Source: JAJRVM01 sp963700515
Lineage (GTDB): Bacteria; Planctomycetota; Planctomycetia; Pirellulales; Pirellulaceae
Direction: 5' to 3'
Length of the DNA stretch: 64,000 nt
Assembly: GCA_963700515.1 (NCBI GenBank)
Contig: CAVOXY010000002.1
Coordinates: 1 to 64,000, forward strand
A program made the position numbers and the translations under genes. Shown one piece after another: positions 19,320-26,650 of the stretch (the stretch's first letter is position 1; every line of letters begins with the position of its first letter). The notes under the pieces are model-generated. The model was not told where the DNA came from. It was given only the letters and a program-made list of their open reading frames with translations, and did no database searches.

Positions 19320-20016
19320 GGTCCCTTGACACGCGCATGCACGCACGGATTTGGGCTTATCTTCCGACATCGCGTCGCCTCTCCTGTCTCCCGACCAGCG
19401 CCTGTGGCCAGATGTTCGTGCCGGTTCACATCCCGCATCCTGCTCTGCTGTCTGACCATCTTAGCATTAGCATTGCCGGTTTCCCGGCAGGAATTTTCGG
19501 GCACAGGTGCTCGAGTGTCGCACGGTGCATCGCGTCTGGGAAGCGGTTTCGGCGACGGCAGGTGGTAAAATGACCAATTGCGTTGCCCGTCGCTCCACCG
19601 GCATCAGACTGCCGTGATTTTCCGACGACCGGGCAAGGACCCGAAATCCCGGATGACAGCTAGGATCGGAAAGGGCTCGACGCGAAGGCAGGGCGTTTCA
19701 CGGCGGCTGCCGCGTATCCTGCTGATTCTTCACGAGGCGTTCTGTCCCAACGGGCACTGTTTCCAGCACCGCCGCAGTCGACCCGGGCCGAAAGTCCTTC
19801 AGGGTGGAGCCCCCGGCCTGTACGGAACTGTCAGGCACTGCATGAGTTACGTCCGATGATGCGTCTCGCACGAGGAGGCGACGCGACCGCCACTCGGCAA
19901 CCAGGTTTCGAAATCCCGCGAGATCGTGCCGGCATTTGGTCACATCCAGCTTGGCCTCGCTCCTGGCGGCGTTTCGGGTAGAATTGGTGTTCTAGAAGAT
20001 CTACTGCAGGGATTTA
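19320..20016. other. intergenic region without a supported gene
   Basis: Short frames exist on both strands between 19.3 and 20.0 kb (for example 19698-19943 minus, beginning MTKCRHDLAGFRNLV), but none has a ribosome binding site, a recognisable motif or an adequate length. The minus frame could be a relic. I see no other structure. Confidence 0.4.
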
Positions 20017-20045
20017 TTGACTTTCTGTTGCCGAGCGGTTAGTTT
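20017..20045 (+). promoter_or_regulatory. candidate sigma-70-type promoter for the DUF1559 gene
   Basis: TTGACT at 20017-20022 and TAGTTT at 20040-20045 are separated by 17 bases, upstream of the DUF1559 start with about 110 bases of leader. The match is by eye and only moderate at the -10 position. Confidence 0.35.
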
Positions 20046-20160
20046 ACAGCCGGTGAGGTAGGACGTTGTCTCACCCAGAGAGAATTGAAAGCGTCGTCGT
20101 TTTGATCATCTTTTCTGTGATTGTTTGTATTTCTATCTATGTGATTGGAGGTGGATTGCC

Positions 20161-21162
20161 ATGTCAAAGCTCTATCTTTGGAAACGGGGCTTTACGCTCG
20201 TTGAATTGCTGGTGGTTATTGCCATTATTGGTATCCTTGTTGCTCTGCTCTTGCCGGCCGTTCAGGCCGCACGCGAAGCGGCTCGCCGCATGTCTTGTTC
20301 CAACAACTTGAAACAGCTTGGCTTGGCACTGCACAATTACCACGACACGAGCAAGACGTTCCCGTATGGGACCAATGCTCATACCGACCCGGCTTGGCAG
20401 ACGCAGTTCCCGAAAGGTAGCCAGTTGTTCAAGCTGATGCCGTTCATGGAACAGACCCCGATGTACTCCCAGATAAATATGGGTGTTAACGTGGACACGC
20501 AGATGTCCAATATCGGCTACGGACTGCGTGGATGGGGGACATTGGGGACCACGCAGAAGGATTTGGTGAACCTCCGCTGTCCGTCGGACGGATTCAATAA
20601 TCTCCCCGATGTATCCATGTCCAACTACGCGCCGTCGATGGGCAATCAGCTGATGCCGGATGGCGGTCGCTGCCCGGGTTTGAATGGCAATAACTTCGGC
20701 ACGGGCCCCGCCGGTCACGGTGACAACGGTGGCGTCGCGAACGGAAATACTATTTCCGGTATGTTCTCCCGCTTCTATTGGGGCGGCAAGATGGGGGATG
20801 CCAAGGACGGTACGTCCAATACCATCGCCATGGGCGAGATCCGGCCACTGTGCGGCGATCACAGCCAGTATCATCCCTGGTCGCACTATAATGCGATCTG
20901 GATGGCGACCGTGGCGCCGATTAACTGGCCCACTTGCCGCGGAGAGATTCCTGGAAAGGACGATAGCACGGGCGGTGCTGAGGACTGTAACCATTTTCGA
21001 ACATGGAATATGTCGATGGGTTTCAAGTCAAACCACCCAGGCGGGACACATGTTGTGTTGTGTGACGGGTCGGTTCAATTCCTGCCCCAGACAATTGACT
21101 ACATGACCTACCAGTATCTCGGTGACCGCAGGGACGGCCGAGTGGTAACCGGCACGCAGTAG
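20161..21162 (+). CDS. DUF1559 prepilin-type N-terminal cleavage protein
   Basis: ATG 20161 has GGAGGTGG upstream. The protein opens with a type IV prepilin-like leader: basic KLYLWKR, cleavage after Gly in GFTLVE, then the hydrophobic helix LLVVIAIIGILVALLLPAVQ. The DUF1559 (SBP_bac_10-like) body follows with REAARRMSCSNNLKQLGLALHNYHD and, near the end, the conserved HPGGTHVVLCDGSVQF (the H-x9-DG motif). The 333-residue length is standard. Planctomycetes carry dozens to hundreds of these pseudopilin-like surface proteins, proposed to form or decorate cell-surface fibres. A carboxypeptidase-regulatory-like lipoprotein follows, a very common pairing. A strong hairpin separates the two genes. 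Confidence 0.95.
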   Translation: MSKLYLWKRGFTLVELLVVIAIIGILVALLLPAVQAAREAARRMSCSNNLKQLGLALHNYHDTSKTFPYGTNAHTDPAWQTQFPKGSQLFKLMPFMEQTPMYSQINMGVNVDTQMSNIGYGLRGWGTLGTTQKDLVNLRCPSDGFNNLPDVSMSNYAPSMGNQLMPDGGRCPGLNGNNFGTGPAGHGDNGGVANGNTISGMFSRFYWGGKMGDAKDGTSNTIAMGEIRPLCGDHSQYHPWSHYNAIWMATVAPINWPTCRGEIPGKDDSTGGAEDCNHFRTWNMSMGFKSNHPGGTHVVLCDGSVQFLPQTIDYMTYQYLGDRRDGRVVTGTQ

Positions 21163-21203
21163 GTTTGAAAAACGCGGTTGAGAGAGAAATCAGCGGTTCA
21201 TAC

Positions 21204-21237
21204 GCCATGCACGAGCGGCGGTCCGCTCGTGCATGGC
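21204..21237 (+). terminator. 15-bp perfect hairpin between the DUF1559 and lipoprotein genes
   Basis: GCCATGCACGAGCGG pairs perfectly with CCGCTCGTGCATGGC around the loop CGGT and is followed by ACTTTTGT. It ends only 25 bases before the next start codon. It could partly terminate transcription or protect the 3' end of the DUF1559 message, letting the pilin-like protein be made in excess over the lipoprotein. Confidence 0.75.
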
Positions 21238-21262
21238 ACTTTTGTATCGAGAGGAGAGAATA

Positions 21263-21766
21263 ATGAGGAGACCTTGGGGGGGAGTCGTAGCGGCTGTAAG
21301 CATCTGTGTTCTCATCGGTTGTGGAAAAAGCGACGGGCCTGCTTTGGCACCTGCCAAAGGTGTTGTGACCTTGGATGGCAAGCCACTTGCGAGTGCTCGC
21401 GTCAGTTTCCATCCCAAAGACAAAGCGGCGCGATACAGCTACGGCACCACCGACGCTGACGGTCGGTTCCAGATGTCCACTTTTGGCATGAATGATGGAG
21501 CCTTGGTCGGGTCGCATACGGTCACGATCTCGAAAGTCGACCTGCCTGAGGAGGCAACCAAGATCGATGTCGAGGCACTGAAGAGCAAGGGCTACGGCGG
21601 GGGTGGAATGCCCGGGTACGAATCCATGATGGGGCTTGGTGGGGGGAAGAAGCTGGAGATCAAGCAGGAGGTTCCCAAAAAGTATTCGGACAAAGAGGCC
21701 TCGGAAATTGAGGCGGTCGTCACAGTAGAAGGCCCGAACGAATTTACTTTTAACTTACAGAAGTAA
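21263..21766 (+). CDS. small lipoprotein with carboxypeptidase-regulatory-like domain
   Basis: ATG 21263 follows a GAGGAG site; an in-frame codon at 21233 falls inside the hairpin and is unlikely to be the start. The signal peptide ends in lipobox VLIGCG, so the mature protein is a lipoprotein of about 150 residues. The pattern GVVTLDGKPLASARVSFHP followed by TDADGRFQM is the classic start of a transthyretin-like carboxypeptidase-regulatory beta sandwich seen in the many planctomycete lipoproteins next to DUF1559 genes. A glycine-rich loop (GYGGGGMPGYESMMGLGGG) is followed by a charged C-terminal strand. It is probably surface-associated with its DUF1559 partner; the role is unknown. Confidence 0.88.
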   Translation: MRRPWGGVVAAVSICVLIGCGKSDGPALAPAKGVVTLDGKPLASARVSFHPKDKAARYSYGTTDADGRFQMSTFGMNDGALVGSHTVTISKVDLPEEATKIDVEALKSKGYGGGGMPGYESMMGLGGGKKLEIKQEVPKKYSDKEASEIEAVVTVEGPNEFTFNLQK

Positions 21767-21802
21767 CGCCGGTAAGAGTGGACGGCCAACTGAACACGTT
21801 GA

Positions 21803-21824
21803 GGACCGGTCGCCTGACCGGTCC
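21803..21824 (+). terminator. 9-bp hairpin after the lipoprotein gene
   Basis: GGACCGGTC and GACCGGTCC flank the loop GCCT, 37 bases after the stop codon. There is no U-tract, so it is a weak intrinsic terminator or an RNA-stabilising stem. Confidence 0.5.
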
Positions 21825-21918
21825 GGATGGAACCCGCTTTCACGCCGTGGGCTACGATTTTCCAACGCTGTTTGGAATGCGGTGACGTCACACCGCCAGG
21901 TCAGTAACGCGGTGTAGC

Positions 21919-22016
21919 AGTTTCGTAGCCGAATTCGCAGAAGTGGCCGAATTCGCCAGAATTCGGACAGGTGTGGGCAGCCCCCGAAGTCCGGCGACTT
22001 CCGCTACGAGTTTGCC
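21919..22016. repeat. imperfect inverted copies of a GTAGC...TTCGG motif
   Basis: Plus-strand motifs beginning GTAGCCGAATTCGC and GGCCGAATTCGCCAGAATTCGG face a minus-strand copy beginning GTAGCGGAAGTCGCCGG across about 40 bases. The shared consensus is GTAGCsGAAkTCGCCrGA followed by TTCGG. This looks like an intergenic palindromic element sitting at the edge of the decayed CRTAC1 gene. Confidence 0.5.
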
Positions 22017-22149
22017 TCCCACTTTTCTCGACTCCAGAATTCCTCACAGCGTTGACCGCCAGGGATACGTTCGGCCGTTGTTCGGACAGTGATTTAACGG
22101 ATCGGTTGATCGTTGCGAACGGTGCGCCTGCCGAGCTCGGTCGTTTGGG

Positions 22150-22360
22150 AGATGATGGCTTCGCGAATGTACCGACCTCTATTTCCCCAACCTCGCTCCC
22201 TTGCCGGGCAGCGATGATGTGGATCTGCCGCCGCGACCTGCCCTCTGCCGCACCAGCACGTCGATCAGATCGAAATCCGTTGGAACGGCGGTGCGCCGTG
22301 GAGGTGATCCACGACGTTGCCGTGGATCGTGTCCTGACGATCAATGAGCGGACCAGCGAT
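22150..22360 (+). pseudogene. decayed CRTAC1 (FG-GAP/UnbV) fragment
   Basis: Segments of two frames align with the intact CRTAC1 protein encoded at 13.9 kb. TDLYFPNLAPLPGSDD near 22.18 kb corresponds to TDIYFCNGAPLPGGE in the first propeller blade. VDQIEIRWNGGAP near 22.27 kb, followed after a frameshift by EVIHDVAVDRVLTINE, corresponds to the UnbV tail VDRIEVHWLGG...DVAADQCLTI. The middle of the propeller is missing, so the relic has an internal deletion of over 1 kb plus at least one frameshift. No start or signal peptide survives. Confidence 0.6.
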
Positions 22361-22494
22361 ATTGCCAGCCGTGAAGCACAACAGGCCGGCCATGCGGTCG
22401 GCCTTGTTGATGCGGGCGGGGCTCCTTGTTTCTGCCGACGTCTGGCTGCAGAATCCACGACAACCAGCGCGAATTGGAGTCGTCGCCCCCAGCC

Positions 22495-24879
22495 ATGCAA
22501 GGGATAAAAGTTACACGGACTCAGAGAAATGTGAGGATACTCGTGCGAGGAATCCGGCAGGTACTTGGCATATCGTTCATGGTTGTCTTGGCGGTGGGGA
22601 GCAGGTTGACGGCCGAAGAAGGACATGTGAAGCCCTTGGTCCGCGACGTCAACGTCGGCTACCTCCTGAACTGTTCCTTTCGAGCAATCAGACCCTATAT
22701 CTGGCAACAGCAACCGCTGCTGACCGGATGGGATACCGACTCGAGCGGCGGAAGCTGGGAAAGCCAACCAGCAGGGTTCTTGCCAGACAGTTTCGGTTTC
22801 CACGTCGATGAATTTCGGATTAGCGATGTGAGCCATGAGCACGCGGTTACCATCCGGCATCAGATTGCCCGACAGACAGCCGGCCGCATCACCTGGTCAT
22901 ATCGTTTCAAGTTGCCCGCACCCATGGAAGCCGCATGCTGGCAACTGCGCGATCTTGCCGAGCCGGCGGTGAGTATTACAACCCGTGATGGACAACTGTG
23001 CTACGAATCCAACAACCGGGTCAGGCCGCTGGTCGCCATCCAATGGGATCACGAGTATGGCATCAGAGTGGTTGTCGACCTCGACGCCAAAACGGCGGAT
23101 ATCTATGTCGACGGAGCATTGCGGGCGGCGAGGGTGCCATTCGCGCGGCCCGTGAAGAGCGTCGATTTCGTGTTGGTGAAGACCGGCGATGCGGCCGTCG
23201 GCCAGATGGTACTGCCGTGGGTCAGCGTCTCCAAAGGCTACCGCGTTTGTGAGTCATTCACGACCTGTGGCCTCGGTCGGATTCCGGCGGACTGGGAACT
23301 GACCGGCCCACGCGGCGCCGCGACGGTGGAGTCGTTTGCGTGCGCCGCCAAACCCGATGTGCTCAGTTTGAAGCTCTCGGGTGGGGCCGAGGCGGGCACA
23401 CGGTTCGAGCCGTGCGATGCCAAGGCGGTGTGGGAATTCAAGTTCCTTCTCCCCGAAAAATCGACGGGCTTGACCGCTCGACTTCTACACGACAACATGC
23501 CGGTCGGACATCTCGCTGCAGCCCAAGGTGATCTTCATTACGTGACGCCCCACGGCCAGTCGGTTCCGATTCTCAGCGACTACCGGACCAATCTCTGGTA
23601 CGCCCTCAAAGTCGTGGTTGATCCCGTCACGGGCTGCGCCAATATTTCGGTGAACGACAAGCTGGTCATCGCCGACGCTGACTTCTGTGCGCCGGGCCAG
23701 CGTTTCGAGGCCATCCAGTTCAGCGCGAGCGGCGATACGGTGGTGTGGCTGGATGATGTGCGCGTCTATCCGTGGCAGGATTTTCCGAAGGATTACGTCC
23801 CTGAACCAAATCGTGTCGCTCGCAAAGGAACGCAATTGGTGGGAGTACAGAGTTGTTCGCTCTGGAAAGAAGGGGATGCTTACGCAGGGTGGGAATATGT
23901 GTACCCCTTCGCGGACCGCCGCAAACCCTACTTGGGCTGGTACGACGAAGGGAGTCCCGAGGTGGCGGATTGGGAAATCAAATGGCAGGTGGAGCATGGC
24001 ATCGACTTTGAACTCTATTGCTGGTACCGGCCCAACGATGCGATTAACCATCCCATTAAGAACGGTGTCTTGGAGCATGGTATCCGCGAAGGGTTTCTCA
24101 ATGCCCGCTACAGTCATCTCAAGAAGTTCGCCATCATGTACACCAACCAAGGAGCGGGCACCACGAATAGCGAGGACTGGCGCGAACACATCGTCCCTTA
24201 CTGGATCGAATACTTTTTCAAAGATCCACGCTACCTGAAGGTCGACGGCAAACCAGTGCTTTCGATTTACTACCCCGATAATTTCCAGCGGGACTTTGGC
24301 GGAGTGGAGGGGAGCAAGAAAGCCACCGATCTACTGCGTCAAGCGTGTGTTGAAGCAGGCTTTCCGGGAGTGATTATTCTGATGGAACTCCGCAATGCTC
24401 GAGGCGAGATGATGTCGCAGATGAAGGCGATGGGCATCGACTACTGCTATGCCTACACGTGGGGCACCGGCGACGTGAACCGCCAGCGGCAGAACATCCT
24501 TGCGCAACGGGATGCGGCAAACGCCGTCGACTTCAGGATGTTGCCCAGTATATCGATGGGGTGGCAGACGGCGCCTTGGGACGGCGGCACAGACCCCGGA
24601 AATGGTTGGGCCACGGTACCCGACTACAAGGGACTGGCAGTGTGGGCGAAAGATGAGTTCATGCCGACTCTGCCGGAGAACTCGCTGGGACGCAACCTGC
24701 TTCTGCTGGCCAATTGGAACGAATTCGGCGAAGGGCATTTCCTCATGCCGTCGAAACTTGCCGGCTTCGGCTTCCTGGACGCTCTGCGCGACGTCTTCAC
24801 CGTCGGCGGGCCCCATGAGGATGTGGCGCCCAGCGACGCCCAGCAGCGACGATTCACCGCCTTGTATCCACGCCAGTAG
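22495..24879 (+). CDS. secreted GH99/WbsX-like glycoside hydrolase with LamG-like N-terminal modules
   Basis: ATG 22495 (MQGIKVTRTQ) gives a long leader ending in a hydrophobic stretch (VLGISFMVVLAVGSRLTAE); a later ATG at 22579 is possible. Residues of about 60-260 and 270-440 form two beta-sandwich, LamG-like segments with signatures such as DIYVDGALRAARVP and WYALKVVVDPVTGCANISV. From about 470 the protein is a TIM-barrel of the GH99-like/WbsX group: GWEYVYPFADRRKP, VEHGIDFELYCWYRP, KFAIMYTNQG, YLKVDGKPVLSIYYP, and the terminal NWNEFGEGHFLMPS motif. Relatives include endo-alpha-mannosidases and enzymes acting on complex glycans. The length of about 795 residues is larger than bare GH99-like proteins because of the binding modules. 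The gene appears monocistronic. Confidence 0.8.
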   Translation: MQGIKVTRTQRNVRILVRGIRQVLGISFMVVLAVGSRLTAEEGHVKPLVRDVNVGYLLNCSFRAIRPYIWQQQPLLTGWDTDSSGGSWESQPAGFLPDSFGFHVDEFRISDVSHEHAVTIRHQIARQTAGRITWSYRFKLPAPMEAACWQLRDLAEPAVSITTRDGQLCYESNNRVRPLVAIQWDHEYGIRVVVDLDAKTADIYVDGALRAARVPFARPVKSVDFVLVKTGDAAVGQMVLPWVSVSKGYRVCESFTTCGLGRIPADWELTGPRGAATVESFACAAKPDVLSLKLSGGAEAGTRFEPCDAKAVWEFKFLLPEKSTGLTARLLHDNMPVGHLAAAQGDLHYVTPHGQSVPILSDYRTNLWYALKVVVDPVTGCANISVNDKLVIADADFCAPGQRFEAIQFSASGDTVVWLDDVRVYPWQDFPKDYVPEPNRVARKGTQLVGVQSCSLWKEGDAYAGWEYVYPFADRRKPYLGWYDEGSPEVADWEIKWQVEHGIDFELYCWYRPNDAINHPIKNGVLEHGIREGFLNARYSHLKKFAIMYTNQGAGTTNSEDWREHIVPYWIEYFFKDPRYLKVDGKPVLSIYYPDNFQRDFGGVEGSKKATDLLRQACVEAGFPGVIILMELRNARGEMMSQMKAMGIDYCYAYTWGTGDVNRQRQNILAQRDAANAVDFRMLPSISMGWQTAPWDGGTDPGNGWATVPDYKGLAVWAKDEFMPTLPENSLGRNLLLLANWNEFGEGHFLMPSKLAGFGFLDALRDVFTVGGPHEDVAPSDAQQRRFTALYPRQ

Positions 24880-24895
24880 GACGTGCACCGCGCGA

Positions 24896-25300
24896 CTACT
24901 TGGCGGCAATATGCCGCGCATATTGCGTGTCCTCGTCCATAATGTGCTCGACCAACCAGCCTTGCGTCAGTTCCAGAATCTGATCGGCCATGGCTTGACT
25001 GGGCGCTCCGTAAATGTCGTAGTCTTCCACCAGGTCGCCCAGTCTTTCCATAAAGTCGGCATGCAATTGCTGATGAGCCTCCAGGTGAGGATATGCGTGT
25101 TTCTCCATGTATGCTTCTTCGCAGGCAAAATGCTCTTCGGCATACTTGCGGAGAAATGCCAGTGAATCCTCTACCGATTCTTCGCCGGTGCAATTCAGTA
25201 CTTCATCGTACAGACGCCGAGCGGCGTCGAAGAATCGCCGGTGTTGTGCGTCGATGTCCTGAATGCCAAGGGAGTACTTGTCAGACCATTCTTGAACCAC
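24896..25300 (-). CDS. bacteriohemerythrin
   Basis: GTG 25300 follows an AGGA site. The 134-residue four-helix bundle has all diiron ligands in canonical spacing: His20 (DAQHRRF), His57 and Glu61 (EEHFACEE), His76 and His80 (EAHQQLH), His119 and Asp124 (WLVEHIMDED). Hemerythrins bind O2 reversibly at a di-iron centre and serve as cytoplasmic oxygen carriers, buffers or sensors. It is convergent with the GH99-like gene, with 16 bases between the stops, and apparently monocistronic. An ACTCTT-type hexanucleotide microsatellite lies 62-114 bases upstream of the start, in the expected promoter region. Confidence 0.95.
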   Translation of the reverse strand: MVQEWSDKYSLGIQDIDAQHRRFFDAARRLYDEVLNCTGEESVEDSLAFLRKYAEEHFACEEAYMEKHAYPHLEAHQQLHADFMERLGDLVEDYDIYGAPSQAMADQILELTQGWLVEHIMDEDTQYARHIAAK

Positions 25301-25361
25301 GGTTCAGTCCTTTCTGCTTCATCTCTGCTTCATCGCGTTGCCGCCTGCCCGCGAAGAAAGA

Positions 25362-25414
25362 TCTTACTCTTACTCTACTCTTACTCTTACTCTTACTCTT
25401 ACTCTTACTCTTGC
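25362..25414. repeat. TCTTAC hexanucleotide microsatellite
   Basis: Seven perfect TCTTAC units, one five-base unit (TCTAC) at 25374 and a final TCTTGC variant occupy 25362-25414, just upstream of the hemerythrin gene. Length changes by slipped-strand mispairing would alter promoter spacing. Confidence 0.9.
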
Positions 25415-25746
25415 TCGGTCTGAGTGAATGGACACTGGCCCGCATGGGCAGGATGACATGGTCGCGTAATGGAACGCCACAATGTACGTGACATGATATC
25501 AGCGCAGTGTGATGGAGTACAGAAACCCTCGATCGATACGAATGATTGCCGAGTGCAACTTGTCCTTTTGCCCATGCCGGGTCAGCATACCTGGCCAGAT
25601 CCGGGCAATGAAAATTGCTTGCAGGGCTTCGCCGAATTGGCGAAGATAGGAGGAGTGAATCAACGCCTGCCCGGCGGCCTCCGGACCGGTTTGGCTGGGA
25701 CCCGCTCGTGCAGTTGAAGGCCACTGCTGGAGGGAGTTCACTGGCT

Positions 25747-26430
25747 GTGCTGCCCAACATCCGCGAGTGGTACAAGGTATTCTTCTGGGTGGATTGGCGA
25801 TTCGTCGTCCTGGTCGGTGTCGCGATACTGGCCACCACGGTCGGCTGCGACGAGCCGCCGACACCACCCTCGGCACCTGCCGGCAGGTCGGGACCACCCG
25901 AGCCACCAGTAAGAATCTCGCACGATGCGGTCAAATCACCGTCATCACCCGTGCAGGGTGAGTCGTCCGAGGAAAGCCGACCCGGCAAGACGCCTGCTCT
26001 GGGCGGCTCGCTGGCATCGCCAGCAGGGGCGTCGCAGCCAGGTGTCGCAGGTGGGCAACGCGGCAATCTTCCGGTGACTCGTCCCGGCGCTCCCTTGCCA
26101 AGCGGTTCGCAACCACGTTTTCCGGCGCAGCTTTCAGCAGGCATGGCGCTGCCGCAATCCCTCCCCACGGGTACCGCGCTGGGAATGAGCGTGGACTATG
26201 TTCTGCTGGAGACGCTTCCGACCGCTGCTGTACAGGCCGTGTGGGTGATCGAATCGGCGCAGGCTGGAAACGCTGAAGTCCCCGTGCGCCTCGCCGCACA
26301 AGGGAATCTCATGACGTTCATCACGAACATGAAACCCGAACACGGTCCATTTCACAGTTACCTGGCGGTCGTGTTTTCGGACGGCCACAGGGAGCCGATC
26401 TCACCCCAGATCGAAATGAGGTCCCCGTAG
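25747..26430 (+). CDS. proline-rich lipoprotein of unknown function
   Basis: The frame opens at TTG 25615, but the first 44 residues look non-coding. GTG 25747 gives VLPNIREWYKVFFWVDWRF, then the hydrophobic core VVLVGVAILATT and lipobox TVGC, so an exported lipoprotein is likely. A proline/serine/glycine-rich linker covers about residues 28-120 of the mature chain. The last 90 residues look like one small beta domain (VDYVLLETLPTAAVQAVWVIES, AVVFSDGHREPISP). I do not recognise the domain. A short unresolved region precedes the kinase remnant on the opposite strand. Confidence 0.55.
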   Translation: MLPNIREWYKVFFWVDWRFVVLVGVAILATTVGCDEPPTPPSAPAGRSGPPEPPVRISHDAVKSPSSPVQGESSEESRPGKTPALGGSLASPAGASQPGVAGGQRGNLPVTRPGAPLPSGSQPRFPAQLSAGMALPQSLPTGTALGMSVDYVLLETLPTAAVQAVWVIESAQAGNAEVPVRLAAQGNLMTFITNMKPEHGPFHSYLAVVFSDGHREPISPQIEMRSP

Positions 26431-26650
26431 GTAGGAGGGAAAAATTGCTTCGGTATTTTCCGATTTCCGCCAGGCTCGTCCCGGTCGGCATCGCTACTGG
26501 CGAGGTACCGGCGAGGGCGAAAATCGGGGAGCAGGGTTAAGGCGGTCATGCGGTAGCAGATCAGTGTCGCGCCGCTGGGACAAGCCCGGTGGAAGCGGGG
26601 GGGCCAGGTCTTTATCGCGTCAGGCGGCTGTGATTCAGGGTCGTCGTTGC

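Noticed and set aside
21901..22860. 319-codon minus-strand open frame
   Set aside because: It spans repeats, the CRTAC1 relic and the antisense start of the GH99-like gene; composition is Arg/Ser-rich and no domain is seen.
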